Of a stretch of 64,000 nt of DNA, positions 51,778 through 62,942 are shown piece by piece; the stretch's first letter is position 1; the number at the start of each line of letters is the position of its first letter. A model generated the notes under the pieces. It made no database searches. It was not told the DNA's origin and worked only from the letters and a program-made list of their open reading frames with translations. The stretch comes from Emiliania huxleyi CCMP1516 (taxonomy: Eukaryota; Haptophyta; Isochrysidales; Noelaerhabdaceae), in the NCBI RefSeq assembly GCF_000372725.1, contig NW_005195584.1:113142-177141 (forward strand), written 5' to 3'. A program made the position numbers and the translations under genes.

Positions 51778-52101
51778 TTGGACATGCGCGTCGGCTCGCC
51801 CGAGGACTGCTATCGCGACCCTCCCGTCGTGCCGCAGCCTCCGACGAGCTCTGCAACCGAGGAGAGTGAGGGTGCGCCTCCCCTCACTGCTGGCCTGGCT
51901 GCGCACCGCCCCACAAAGCACCCCCTCGAGCATCTCTACAAGTACAAGTACAAGGGCGACCTTCTCCAAGTCGTCAACGCGCCCGGCTCCGGCAAGACTT
52001 TAGCCTTGGCCACCCTCCTTGCGGAGCAGGAGGAGATCCGCTCTCGGTCGGCAACGTGGCAGCTAGTCGAGGGACTCGGTAGTTGTGACCCCCCTGAGTG
52101 A
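51778..52101 (+). CDS. Fragment with a P-loop (Walker A) motif
   Basis: Short frame of 107 residues with EHLYKYKYKGDLLQVVNAPG leading into GSGKTLALATLLAEQEEI, a good Walker A loop followed by a helix as in SF1/SF2 helicases or other NTPases. No Walker B or further motif follows before the stop, so this is an exon or gene fragment. The family cannot be decided. Confidence 0.4.
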   Translation: MDMRVGSPEDCYRDPPVVPQPPTSSATEESEGAPPLTAGLAAHRPTKHPLEHLYKYKYKGDLLQVVNAPGSGKTLALATLLAEQEEIRSRSATWQLVEGLGSCDPPE

Positions 52102-52577
52102 GGACAAGGAGAGAGCTTTTGTGGTGTTGGTGTACGCAATAACGGGACAGGGTGGTCGTTCTCTCTAGCTCCCCTTCTAGCTCTTGGCATGAGCTGCGCC
52201 ATGTGTCCGAACCCTTTTTCGCAGCAACACCTTACACTTTTAGGCCCTCCAAATTCGGGTCGGCGCGTAGGCCGTAGCGGAGTGGGCCCCGAGTTTGCAA
52301 AGGGCGACGGACGCTTGCGTCCTAGCCTCCAACAACGCCTCCCCGGCGCAGAGGGGCCCCCGGAGGGATGCTCAACCGCTCCACGCCACGCCGCTTGCGG
52401 CGGTCCTATTCCCAGCTCCGCTGAGGGGGCCCGCGGATTTAAGAATTCTTGGTCAAAACCTCACTCTCGCCGCCCGCGAGCCAGGCACCCCGCCGGCTGA
52501 TTTCGGCCGCACCCGCCACCTCGCCGCATCGAGCGCGGTACCCGTTTTGCATTGGCGAGCCTCTCCTCCGTGCCTGC

Positions 52578-53547
52578 ATGTGGCGACGCCTATCCCGCCT
52601 GCGTCAGCGCGGCGCTCACGGCACCGACGACTGGCTCGAGGACTTCTTGCACCTCAGCAAGCAGCAGACGCTGCTCCGCTTCGACACGGCGGGCTGGCGC
52701 GACCGGTGGTCCCTCCACTGCGACGCCGAGTACGGCGGCAGCTCGACCGTCGAGCTGCAGCAGGGCGAGGCCGAGGGCGAGGGCACCGCCCGCTTTGCCG
52801 GCCAAACGGTGACAGAGATAGACAGCGATAACTCGTCAGTCAGCCCAGAGACGGGTAAGCGAGCGGTGTACGCGGGCTGGGCCGCGATGCGGACGGACGT
52901 CGAGGGCGACGGCTGGGACCTCAAGGACTTCCACGGGATCCGGCTGCGGGTGCGGCCGGACGGGCGCGGCTACATGCTCAACCTGCGGACGGTGGGCATC
53001 CTCGGCGGGGAGGACGTCGACATCTACCAGGCGCGCATGCCTCCGTCTCCGGTCCTGGGCGACTGGTGCGAGCTGCGCCTCCCCTTCTCCGCCTTCGTGC
53101 TCACCTCCCGCGGCTACGTGCAGCACAGCCAGGCGATGAACCTCGAGACGCTCAAGGAGGTCGGCCTGCTCGTCGCAGACAAGCAGACGGCGCCCTTTGA
53201 GCTCGAGATCGCCGAGGTCGAGGCGTTTCGCTTCGAGGACGAGGAGGCGCAGCCCCCCCGCCCGCGCAGCGCTTAGCGGCGGCGGCGGCGGAGGCGGCGC
53301 GGCGGCGCGGCCCCGCACGCGCGCAAGCCACTGCACCGTCCATTCCCCTCCCGCCGGTGTCTCGCGCGCAGGCGGAGCGGGACGCGAAGGTTGCAGAGAT
53401 GCTGCGGCTGAACGAGGCGCGAGCTCCCCCTCGCGGCATACACTGGGCCCGCCCCGGCAACCCCCACCACCCCACGCCACGTCCTCACTGGTGCGCTCAA
53501 GCCCGCTCCCTCCCCACGACCAGGAGCTCGGCTACGCGGGCGTGTAG
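52578..53547 (+). CDS. CIA30 / NDUFAF1-like complex I assembly factor
   Basis: Exons 52,578-53,246, 53,372-53,416 and 53,524-53,547 total 738 nt (245 residues). The domain follows CIA30 closely: LLRFDTAGWRDRWSLHCDAE, GWAAMRTDVEGDGWDLKDFH, GIRLRVRPDGRGYMLNLRT, WCELRLPFSAFVLTSRGYVQ and LKEVGLLVADKQTAPFELEI. CIA30 proteins are mitochondrial chaperones for early complex I assembly; plastid relatives exist. An upstream extension to 52,449 is in frame and would add an Arg/Ser/Pro-rich leader suitable for import. The C-terminal exons encode AERDAKVAEMLRLNE and ELGYAGV through two GC-AG introns; if not spliced, the frame ends PRPRSA at 53,276. The family call does not depend on these last exons. Confidence 0.88.
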
Positions 53548-53587
53548 AGGCGCTTTCTCGTCCCCGTTCTCTTTATGCATAGATTAT

Positions 53588-53665
53588 TGTAAAAAGAAAG
53601 AAAGAAAACAGACAAACCAAACGAGGGATAGGGGAGGAGGACAGGGTAAATAAATAAATAATTTA
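53588..53665 (-). mobile_element. Decayed LINE tail with (TAAA)n
   Basis: aaagaaagaaagaaaacaga, a diverged gagggatagg segment and a taaataaataaataattta run. A minus-orientation 3' end next to the following insertion. Confidence 0.6.
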
Positions 53666-53678
53666 AACGGTCAAAAAC

Positions 53679-55378
53679 TCTGAGACGAGATCTGAGACCA
53701 GATGAGGACCTATTACGCCACGCGCGGCCACACGAACGAGTGGGTGCGAGGACGGCTCGGCGAGGGGCTCACGGCGGGGTCGCACACGGCAGGGGTGACG
53801 GGGCCGCTGTGGAGCGATGTGGTCAGGGGAACGACGAGACACAAATGGGACAAGCGCCAGCGGATCGAGGATCAGCACGGCGAGCGCGAGATACAATTCG
53901 CCGACGTGGATGATCACAACGTGGTGACAAAGACCGTCATGGGAGCGCGGGTGCGGCAGCAGGCGGGGGTGCCACACGGAGCGCACCACGAGAGGACTAT
54001 GAGAGGACTATGCGGGGAGAGGCGGGGAGAGAGAGACCCCGGGCGCCGCCACAAGGAGCGAACTCAGGGGCTGCCTCGTCTGTAAGGCCGCGAGGGACGC
54101 GGCGAGGAGGGCAGCACTAAAGCGAGACCCGCTGTGTCCGATCGTGCGGAAAGCCGCGCAGCAATGGACCGAGGAAGATGAGAACCCGCCTAGAGCAACG
54201 ATGGCGCACTTGCTTAGCGGCGCCTGCCTGGGGAATAGGGAGCAGGCCAGATGGTTCCTCAGAGTAGCGCGAGCGCAGACGGGGACGACGATCAGCAAAG
54301 TAGCACAGGCGGCACCCGACTCCAAGGATACGCTGAAGACGCTGAGGATGGCGCATGTCGCTGCGCTGAAGGGCTCACGCTATAGGGTGCTGGATGAAGG
54401 ACGGGTACGATGCACTAGCCCCAGCCGTCGGGGGGGTGTTGCCGGCGCTGGTAGATGATCTCTCGGAGAAGAGTCGGAGGGACCTTGGCGCCGGGGTCAC
54501 GAGGAACTTGCAAATCGTGGCCGAGGCGGCGACGGGAGCGGTGCAGAGGTGGATCCAGCTCAATGGTGAGGCTACGGCGCGCATAATGAAGAGAGAGGAA
54601 CACATCGAGTGGCTGAGGAAGCTCTTCACTGGGTGGAAGGAGGCCCGGCCGGCCTTGAGGGAGTCGCGGAGGAGGAGGGATAACGGAGGTAACGTGCAGA
54701 CAGGCCAGCAGCCAGTGGGACGAACGAGGGCCGCGACGGCGGCTCAAGCGGGAGGGAGCGGAGACGGTGGGCAGCGAGCGAAGTGGGTGAGACTGACGAT
54801 GCTCCTTCGACCTAGGGAGCGGTTCAGCTGCTGGGCGGGCTTCAGGATGGTGCTCACGCGAAAGGGAATCGACGCGATGTACAAAGCATACAAGAAGGGG
54901 AGAAAGAAGAGGAGGAACGCCAGTGATGACGAAACAGAAACTAGCGCAGAAGAGAGCAGGGCAGACCCGGGGACGGCGGAGCCGGACCAGACGGCATCGG
55001 CCGCCGAGGGAACGTTGGGAAGAGGCACGAGGAGGGCGGCGACCTCGACCGACTATGGAGGACCCGTCGCCAGACGACGCAGGGCAGAAGACGGTGAGGC
55101 GGAGCAGACGCGCAGGGCGAGACGAGGGAGGGAGGAGGACTTTGCGGAGATCAGCAGGAGGATGTACGAAGAGATTAGGAGCAGCAGGGACCCGAGGGAC
55201 CATGTGTGGACCAAGACGGCTAGTGCTAGTCCCCCATCGGGAGGACGACCCCGGCTAGTCGCCGACCACACCCACAAAGAACCCTGCACAAAGATCGCAA
55301 GGGCGGGGACCTGTTCCTTTTTACCCATCTCACAGTAGAGGTGTCCGTTTTTATTTATTTATTTATCTGAGACGAGAT
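53679..55378 (+). mobile_element. LINE-like insertion with 13-bp target-site duplication and (TTTA)n tail
   Basis: TCTGAGACGAGAT occurs at 53,679-53,691 and 55,366-55,378. Between them, 53,692-55,365 is a 5'-truncated element: its sequence starts in the middle of a LINE C-terminal region and ends with a run of TTTA units just before the second repeat. Direct repeats, 3' simple-sequence tail and 5' truncation are the signature of target-primed reverse transcription. A truncated minus-strand relative is at 9,000-9,480. Confidence 0.88.
53702..55338 (+). pseudogene. C-terminal LINE ORF2 remnant (frameshifted)
   Basis: Segments in three frames: TYYATRGHTNEWVRGRLGEG with FADVDDHNVVTKTVMG (53,702-54,085); WTEEDENPPRATMAHLLSGA with REQARWFLRVARAQTG (54,144-54,400); and 54,394-55,338 (ATGAVQRWIQLNGEATARIM, WLRKLFTGWKEARPALRESR, ending CTKIARAGTCSFLPISQ). 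The first parallels the HMCQSAHEWVCEQYRKTV and DDVGGHNVTTKTILG text after RNase H in the minus-strand element at 13.1-13.4 kb. No catalytic motif remains. Confidence 0.75.
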
Positions 55379-55658
55379 GGGATTTAGGGACATGTGTCCC
55401 CGCCCTGCACGATCTTGGTGTGAGGGATCTTCAATCCGTCCCCTCCACCCCTCCCCACCTGCACGAGCAGGATTTTGGAAGGACGATCAGGGGCACAGGT
55501 GGGCTCTCCTGCTCCTGACAAGGGACACGACAGGCTCGCAGCGCGGTGCACGGTGGAATCCCAACTCCACTGGCGGTCTCATCTCAGTCTAGCGACCTTC
55601 CTCCGGCTTCTCACCGGCAGTCTCTCACTACCACGGGCACACTGACACAGGGGTGGCA

Positions 55659-55883
<225 letters not shown>

Positions 55884-56091
55884 CCGCCCTGAACGCCCCC
55901 ACGAGATTATTGGCATAAAAGAAAAGAAAGAACAGACAACCCTACGGAGGGATGGGAGATTCTTGCAATATTGCCTGTTGTCTTTCGAAATTCTTTTTCT
56001 CGTTCGGCCGCCGCTCGCCATTGCCACGCGCGTGCTTGCGCGCAAAACATACCGCTCTCCCCCCCCCACCGCCACGCAGGAGTACACCTGG

Positions 56092-56400
56092 ATGGATGAC
56101 GAGAAAAGTCGCCCACGCGCGGCGCTGCTGCTCATCGGCGCCTTGGGTGCAGCGGCCGGCGTCTACCTCCTGAGCGGTGGCAGCGGCTCGTTGGCGCACT
56201 CGGGAACGCTGGCTGCCTCCGTTGAGCCCCGGCAGCAGGTCGTGAGACACGTTCCAGAGGCAGTCGCGGCGGGATCGTCGACGATGCGCCAGCACAACCG
56301 GCGCAAACACAGTGCCAAGGCGTTTGATAAGCTCAGAAGCAGGGAAGTGCTCGAGGCGGCGGCGGATCCAAACTCAATGTTTGACATGAGCACCCCGTGA
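56092..56400 (+). CDS. Small single-pass membrane protein, unknown
   Basis: 102 residues from MDDEKSRPRAALLLIGALGA: one TM helix (AALLLIGALGAAAGVYLLSG, residues 10-29), then a basic, hydrophilic tail (STMRQHNRRKHSAKAFDKLR) ending MFDMSTP. A cgccacgcag word just upstream of the ATG could be a splice acceptor, so a 5' exon may exist. A T-rich motif lies at 55,988-56,000. No family recognised. Confidence 0.5.
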   Translation: MDDEKSRPRAALLLIGALGAAAGVYLLSGGSGSLAHSGTLAASVEPRQQVVRHVPEAVAAGSSTMRQHNRRKHSAKAFDKLRSREVLEAAADPNSMFDMSTP

Positions 56401-57971
56401 GAAGAGAGATGCCTGCTGTACGTGCGGTGCAGCGCCTCACACCCTGCACCCGAGACACTCTCAACCGTGTCTCAGATCTGTGCGTGAGATCTGAAATTAA
56501 GTCTGCGGTACGTGCTGCGCCTGGACAAGCGACCTAGATAGAGCCGAGCGTGAGGAGGAGCCTGACTGTTCTTCACCTTCCTACCTACCTACCTACCTAG
56601 GAGGAATGCTGTGCGATCTCGGGCCCGGGGTCGTGCTTTTGTGTGAGCTGTGACGTGTGAGCTCACAGCTCATCACACATCACAGCGCGGCGGTGCGCAC
56701 ACAACCTCACAAGCTCAGGCCCCGAGCGTTTTTGACCTCTCTCGGTGAGTGGGCGCCCGCCCGCCGCCTCTGAGGCGCGCTGCGCGCCGCCTAGAGGACG
56801 ACGACAGCCTGGAGGATGTCACATGTTGCGCGCGATGTGTGGCGAGCGTCATCCATTTCGTCAAGCCACCTTCATCGTGACCGTCGCCACCCTCGCCGCT
56901 GTCTCGCCTACGTCGCCGCCGTCGCCATCATGGGCCTCGCTGCCGAGACGGTCTCTGTGGGGGGGCGCGGGGGCCCTAGAGGGTACCCATGCGGGGGAGA
57001 GATGGGGTCCCATGGCCCGCCGCAGGCGCCGATTTTTTCGAGATTTTTTGCCCGATTTTTTTACTTGTTTTATGGGAACTCGGCGTATTGCGGCCATGCT
57101 ATCACGCCTTGCGACAGCCTGTCGGCGCTGCTGGCCGTGTCCTGCTGCACAACTGACCGCCTGCATAGCTCGCGGCCTTAGTATCAAGCATTCAGTGACG
57201 ACCTGATCGTACGGCCAGTAGGAAGGTGCCCTTCCAGCTGCGTGCACGCTTCTGACGCAATGCGTGTCACAAACTGCCTCGAATTGGCTGCCGGGCACTC
57301 TCGAGCCTATGCCAAAACAGAGCCTCGCGCGCATGGGCAGTCAAGAGGGACCACGCACCTTCTCAGGACAGCACCGGTACCTCTCTCTTGGACCGGCAAA
57401 CGTGGTGGTCTCGTGTCACCAATGTGGGACCAGTGCGGCATCGCGCCATCGACAGCTCTGAACTGCGCCTCACCACTGACCGGGAAGGCCGCCGAGTGGG
57501 CCAGCACAGGTCGCACATTGTGGCAGCAGTCAGCAGTGCACAGTACGACCGATCAGGTTGGAGGCTTCTCATGGTTGGAGGGTCTATCTGTGTGTACTCC
57601 TCGAGATCTCTCCAAATCTGCCCTCTGATTAACCTAGCTTAATCGGGAAGTTGGTGCTAATAGAGGCTAATAGAGCCGGGCCCCGTTTCCGCACTGCGGC
57701 GCGGCGCACGGTGCCTCCGGGGGCCCCCGCGCCTCCCCAGAGGAGACGGTGCTGTTGCACCTGACTCAACTCTCCCACCCCCCCTGGCTCCTATGCCGAC
57801 GTGTCCCGTGCTCCCCCGTCCGCCGATGTCTCTGCTGCCGCCCGGCGGAGCTCTGCAACGCGGGCCCTCCTCGCCGCCTTCGCTGCCGCTGCATCGCTGT
57901 CGGCTCGTCATGTCTACGGTCATTGGGGGCTGCCATCGCTGTTCTCTCTCTCTCCCGGGCGCCGGGGTCAG
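56401..57971. other. Intergenic, no gene recognised
   Basis: Holds a second ctgttcttcacctt/(CTAC)n tract at 56,566-56,600, and an inverted repeat of gtgagctgtgac/gctcacagctcatcac words at 56,643-56,690. Open frames at 57,240-57,640 show no motif and no codon pattern like the genes. Confidence 0.5.
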
Positions 57972-58115
57972 CTCCTGAGGGAGGGTGTAGAGGATGTAGA
58001 GGATGTAGAGTGTAGAGCGATGTAGAGCTGTAGAGCTGTAGAGCGCTGTAGCGCTGTAGAGCTCTACATCCGCCGCGGGACGAACTGCGTGCGTTGTAGA
58101 GCGATGTAGGAAAAA
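57972..58115 (-). repeat. CTCTACAG module, copy 2 (inverted)
   Basis: Reverse complement of the modules at 443-553 and 62,800-62,942: starts ctgagggagggtgtagagga, passes gtagagctctacatccgccg and includes the cgcgggacgaactgcgtgcg flank shared with copy 3. Confidence 0.85.
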
Positions 58116-58515
58116 AGTCGGACGGACGGAAACGGCCCCCCCTTTTATGGTTGACCCTGGGCATGGCCTCTCTGGGGGTGAGCTGGGTCGGCCTCCTCCG
58201 GGTCTGCAACTCGCACGGCGGGTCCGCGTCCGGGCAAGAGCATCCGAGGCCCGCGGTTGTCCTCGCGCAGGGCGCGACCGACATGGAGATCTGCTACCCA
58301 CAGATCAGTGCTTTTGTCGACTGATGCTCGCTCTCTGTGCACTCGCAACGCCAGAGGCCGTGCTTGGAGAATGCGTCGCAATGCTGCTGCGCCTGTGGAT
58401 TGAGCCGCGGCGCAAGCTCCATCGGTGAGCGGCGGTGGCGCGCCGGCCGCTTCATGCATAGCTCTCCGGCGAGCGAGCGGCCGCGAACGCGTTTTCCGTC
58501 CGCCGTTTCATCGAG

Positions 58516-58606
58516 TTTGCCCGAGTGGTAAAATGCAATCGTCGAATTTGCCCGAGTGGTAAAGTGCAACTTTGGCATTTGGTAAAAGTTGCCCGAGTGG
58601 TCTGTG
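58516..58606. repeat. Three copies of a ttgcccgagtggtaaaa-type unit
   Basis: ttgcccgagtggtaaaatgcaa, its near-copy with gtgcaa, and aagttgcccgagtggtctg follow each other with short spacers. The unit looks superficially like a tRNA D-arm but no tRNA fold follows. Confidence 0.7.
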
Positions 58607-58890
58607 GGAAAAAAACCAAAGCGCAAGGGTGGCCCCAAGAGCTAAAGGTCAACATCCCCTCCGGCTACGACAATGTGAACCTGATCTGGTCCTCACGGGG
58701 TTGACCCGTCTCCTCCAGATCAAGACGGACTTCATGAACGGCCGAGCAATATTTCTTCATTAATATTATTAATTGATGCTTTTTGCACGACTGAGCCCCC
58801 CCCCCCCCCCCCCTTCCCCCGCGCCCATTCCCTGCCCTCTCCCGCCACACACTCCGTCAGAGCCCCCTCCCCTCTTGCACAACAGGAATT

Positions 58891-59290
58891 TTGACAATTA
58901 ACCAAGTGGGAACGGTGGGCGTGCCCATCCCGGAGTGGTTCGACTCCACACAAATCCGAGGCGGTGACGGGATGCTGTCGTACGGTGATCTCAGGCCCAG
59001 TGAGGTAGTGCATCTGACTATCCTGGATCCTGCTGAACAAGCTCCTCTTGTAGCTCGATCGGTCACACCGCCATCGCCGTCGGGGAGAGGGGGGACGACA
59101 CTGCTTCTCTGGCAGCGTGCACCTCGATCCTGTATGTATGTATGTACCGTGTTTGTTAGGACCCCACCCAATGAACACACCAGTGAGGGAGGGCGAGACG
59201 ATCGAGGGGTCCCGTACCACGCGGAATCGACCCTATCAAGTGCTCAAGTGCTCAAGGCGCTCTACAACGTGAAATCTCTACAACAACTCT
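58891..59290 (+). other. Open region of uncertain coding status
   Basis: The frame beginning MTINQVGTVGVPIPEWFDST has ordinary composition for about 50 residues (GMLSYGDLRPSEVVHLTILD) and then degenerates. It may be a fragment of a repeated element. Bases 59,207-59,262 (ggggtcccgtacca to agtgctcaagtgctcaag) recur at 63,298-63,365. Confidence 0.3.
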
Positions 59291-59882
59291 ACCCTGGTAT
59301 CCCCCACTCGTCTGGCGCGACACGCCGCAGGATGGCCGCCGCCGCCGCCTTTGCAGCGCCCCCGTGGCCTCCTCCCGGCTCCACTCGTGGCCGGCGGGTG
59401 CCACAGGGTCCGCAGCAGGCTGCCAGCAGGCCCGAGCGGTGGCTCGCGACGCGACTCGGCTGCGCCGCCTCCTCGCCGCCGAGTGCTGCGAGCGTCGAGC
59501 GAGTCGCCGGCGAGCCATCCGCCACAGCCTTAGCTGCCGGTCCACGCACTCCCAGGCACACGGAGGGACCCAGCAGCGTCGCCGCACGCGTCTGAGCCAC
59601 GCGTCGGCGATGCAAACAGGCTGTGACTTCACCCGGCAGAGCCTCGACGACTGCTCGGTGCGGAGTGTGCTGTTGCGAGGCGCCGCTGGGCGGCGGCGCG
59701 CGGCTCCTCGCTGCTTCGGCGCGCCGCGCTGGCGCTCTGCGGCGGACGGTGCCGTTGGCTCGCCGTTGCCTCGCTCGTGGACGTCCCATTGAAGCACGCG
59801 GTGCGGCGCCTCTCGGTGGGCCCATTGCGCCTCTCACTACACACTCCCTGCTCTCTCCCGACCTCACTCCACGGTGCGTCAC

Positions 59883-60235
59883 GATCGTGGCGGCGATGCG
59901 CCGCAGGCGCTCGTCATCGCGCGCATGGCCGTGGCGCCGCGTCCAGGCGGCAAGCGCACCGTGCCATGCCTGCGGTGGCGCTGCCACCGACAGCGCCACC
60001 ACCGCACACTCACGTGCCGTGAGGAAACGCCACGTCGCGTGTCACTTCACGGTGTGCCGTGATCGTGGCGGCGATGCGCCGCAGGCGCTCGTCATCGCGC
60101 GCACGGCCGTGGCGTCGCGTCCAGGCGGCAAGCGCACCGTGCCATGCCTGCGGTGGCGCTGCCACCGACAGCGCCACCAACACTCACGTACCTGAGGAAA
60201 CGCCGCCGCGTCGCGTGCGTGGCGCGGCTATCACT
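59883..60235. repeat. 178-bp tandem duplication
   Basis: gatcgtggcggcgatgcgcc at 59,883 recurs at 60,061, and the following 160 bases match closely with a few substitutions and small gaps. Neither copy shows a convincing coding frame. Confidence 0.92.
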
Positions 60236-60368
60236 AGCGGCCGGCGCTCGTCGGGTGATGGTGTCGCGGGCCGGCGCTCCAGTGTCGAGACGCAGGTAGA
60301 ATTCTTTTTCACGCGTGTCAAAAGTCGAGCTCTCGCGCGAGTGCCAAGGTGCTCGAGAGTCTCGCCTC

Positions 60369-60880
60369 ATGGCCTGCTGCGACAGGTGCGGCGAACGTCA
60401 TCGGACCATAGACTGCCCACACTTCCCGAAGCCTCGCGGGAAGCATCCGGACGCGCAGTTGCAAGGCCCAAGGCGCAACCTCTCCCCAGACGTGGAGGCT
60501 GTCGTTCGGCGCGGTACTCTCGTGGCCCAGACCCCAGACGGTTCGTGCCTCTTCAATTCCTTCGCGTACTGCGAGCAGCAAGACGCTGGGTGGCTCTTTG
60601 GAGCGGCGACGCCCGCCAGCATTCGGCGTCAATGTGCCGAGTGGCTGCAGGAGCACGGCAACTAAAGCCCCCCGCCAAGCCTGCCGCCAAGCCCGCCGCC
60701 AAGCCCACGGCCAACGCCAAGCCCCCAAAGCGGCCCCGTGAGCCTGCTGCCGAGGCTGAGGCGGCCCCAGAGGCGCAGCTGCCAAGGGATGGGGCAAAAA
60801 AGAGCCGCACTGTCCGAAGGAGCAAGCGTGGCCGGGATGGCGGCGACTCTTCCCCGCCGGCCGGGCGCCGACGTACCTAG
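60369..60880 (+). CDS. Truncated OTU-type cysteine protease fragment with basic tail
   Basis: From MACCDRCGERHRTIDCPHFP (a CCHC-like knuckle) the frame reaches LVAQTPDGSCLFNSFAYCEQ, the PDGxCLFxS active-site block of OTU deubiquitinases with its catalytic Cys. It continues to IRRQCAEWLQEHGN and stops at 60,665. The OTU His motif is absent. In another frame the next 210 bp encode PAKPAAKPAAKPTANAKPPK and a nuclear-localisation-like KKSRTVRRSKRGRDGG, ending at 60,880. Either an intron joins the two, giving a protein without the OTU C-terminal half, or the gene is decayed. A T-rich motif lies 57 bp upstream. Confidence 0.55.
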
Positions 60881-60919
60881 TAGGCTGTGAGAGTGTGCCC
60901 GGGAGCTGTGAGAGTTTAT

Positions 60920-61710
60920 CGTAGTCAGGCTGTCTTGTGTATGCGGCTGCCTTCCTGGTCAGGCAGGACATGCCCCTACTGGTATGTCAAGTAAGGGCCC
61001 GCGGGTTGAGGTTGTTCTCGCGCCACACCACCCTGCCACCGCTGCCACCGAAGGCAACACGGTGCTCAGAATGGCTAAGTCGGGCCGATTTTGTATTCGC
61101 ACGCCGCGCGCCGTGGAGGGCGCGGACAAGCGACTGACACCAAATGTCCGACTCTGGGGTTGTAGTGCGGACCCCGGACTACAACTCTCTAGTCGGATGT
61201 GCGGCGTGAAACGCGCTGTTGCGCCCTCCACGGCGCCCGAAGTGCGCCTTTGCTCGCACAGCTCACGGGGCGCGACCGAGCCGCCATGCAAGTCCCAGAA
61301 GTCCGCGCGCCCTGGAGGGCGCGGACAAGCGACTGACACCAAATCTCCGACTCTGGGGTTGTAGTGCGGACCCGGGACTACAACTCTCTAGTCAGATGTG
61401 CAGCGTGAAACGCGCTTTTGCGCCCCCCACGGCGCCCGAAGTGCGCCTTTGCTCGCACAGCAGACGGGTCGCGAGCCGGGAAATCGCAGCAGTCTCGCTG
61501 AATCTCGCCGCCCCAGGCTCTAGAGGTGGAGAGACTGGCCTTCCTGGTCAAGCAGGACATGCCCCTGCTAGCATGCCAAGCAAGGGCTCGCGGGTCGAGG
61601 TTGTTATTGCGCCACACCACCCTGCCACCGCTGCCACCGAAGGCAACACGGTGCTCCGTGAAACGGCCACTTTGTTGTCGTAGTCAGGCTGTCTTGTGTA
61701 TGCGGCTCCT
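60920..61710. repeat. Nested direct repeats (199-bp tandem inside 120-bp flanking copies)
   Basis: cgcggacaagcgactgacac starts a block of about 155 bp at 61,121 that recurs at 61,320. This pair is flanked by 120-bp copies (ggacatgcccctactggtat at about 60,967; its relative at 61,556). A 30-bp cgtagtcaggctgtcttgtg segment lies left of the first flank and right of the second. Each 199-bp unit contains a GTTGTAGT/ACTACAAC hairpin. Confidence 0.85.
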
Positions 61711-62799
61711 TAAAGCTAAGAAGTGTGTATAAGGGGCTAGGAAGAGGGACCCAAGATATCTTCTGAGCTGTGCACAGGGGAGGACCTAGGTGACAAAGAC
61801 CCAAGAGAAGGGGCCGGAGAGAGTGAGGTGAGGCCCGAGCGGCCAACGTAGCAACGGTGGTGGCAGCGTGGCGCACCGTCAAGCTCGGGCACAGCCGGTT
61901 TAAGCCAAAGTGAAGTAACTCATATATATCTGAAATCATATGAGTTACACCTCGGCCTTCTAGGAGCTGCTAGCTGAGTGATTGGCGCGCTAGAAGCCTC
62001 CCCGAGAGTGCCTCCCCGACCGGCCCCGAGGAGCTGCTCGGAACTCCAACTTTAACCCTTCATAGCTCCAAAACGTACCTGCGGATTTCTTCCCTATTGC
62101 TCCTGCATGATCTGTGGGTCCACCCCACTCACATAACCAAGCCTCAAGGAATGGCGTCTAGGCGTTCAGAAATAGTTTCTTGTACACACCTATACACATC
62201 AGACGACTCAAGGGTATCTAGATACATCAAAAGCGGCGAACGAGGCACGGTCGCTCTCCGACGTGAGCACGTGAGGCGCGTTGCACTTGCCAGTGCTGCC
62301 CTGGCCTTCTGTCTGCCCGCCCAATGGGTGGCAGGTGCCTCTGCTGCTGTGGCATGCCTCACGGCTGCGACTGGCCGGCGCCTCGGCGCGTCAGCTCGGC
62401 TCGGCGTAGCGATCGTGGCCAGCGCAACTCGCCTGGACTCAACGCTCAGCCAGGAGCTCCCGCACGCGCTGCTGGCGCGAGTTATGGCGCATGCAACGCG
62501 CAGCAATGCTCGCCTCGCCTCGCGCAAATGCGACCGTCCTCGCAGCCGACAGTCCACCGCCTGCTAAAGAAGCACTGCGACGAATGCGGCACCGGCGACG
62601 CATGGCAGGCTGGTCATGACGCAGTTATAGGGTGTTGTGTGCCGTCAGAGTGACTCTCTGTGTGTCAGGGATAGTCAGAGCCGTCCATCAGAGCTCCAGT
62701 AAGCTCGGAGACACCCCATTAGCGCGGCTCGACCTCTTTGAGTCACTGCCTTCCCGGCGGTTTGGCTGTAGAGCCTCTACAACAAACTCTACAGCAAAA
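61711..62799. other. No gene recognised
   Basis: Contains no frame with family motifs. 62,280-62,560 is high-GC and open on both strands but Ala-rich without structure. Bases 62,760-62,800 begin the flank of the next CTCTACAG module. Confidence 0.5.
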
Positions 62800-62942
62800 T
62801 CGCGCTCTACATCGCTCTACAACGCACGCAGTTCGTCCCGCGCCGGATGTAGAGCTCTACAGCTCTACAGCGCTCCAGAGCGCTCTACAGCTCTACAGCT
62901 CTACAGCGCTCTACACTCTACATCCTCTACACCCTCCCTCAG
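62800..62942 (+). repeat. CTCTACAG module, copy 3
   Basis: Matches copies at 443-553 and (inverted) 57,972-58,115, sharing ctctacaacgcacgcagttc with copy 2 and the catcctctacaccctccctc end with copy 1. Confidence 0.85.

Noticed and set aside
51557..51969. Minus-strand frame with SRLHHNDGIGFFLITNGAVY
   Set aside because: Looks protein-like for about 40 residues but has no start, no clear exon partners and overlaps the plus-strand P-loop region; not supported enough to list.
58516..58606. tRNA-like ttgcccgagtggt words
   Set aside because: This D-arm-like word is repeated three times, with no anticodon arm, T-loop or acceptor stem around it.
61840..61900. LTR retrotransposon primer-binding site (tggtggcagcgtggcgcac)
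   Set aside because: No matching long terminal repeats or gag-pol frame nearby; the resemblance is too short.
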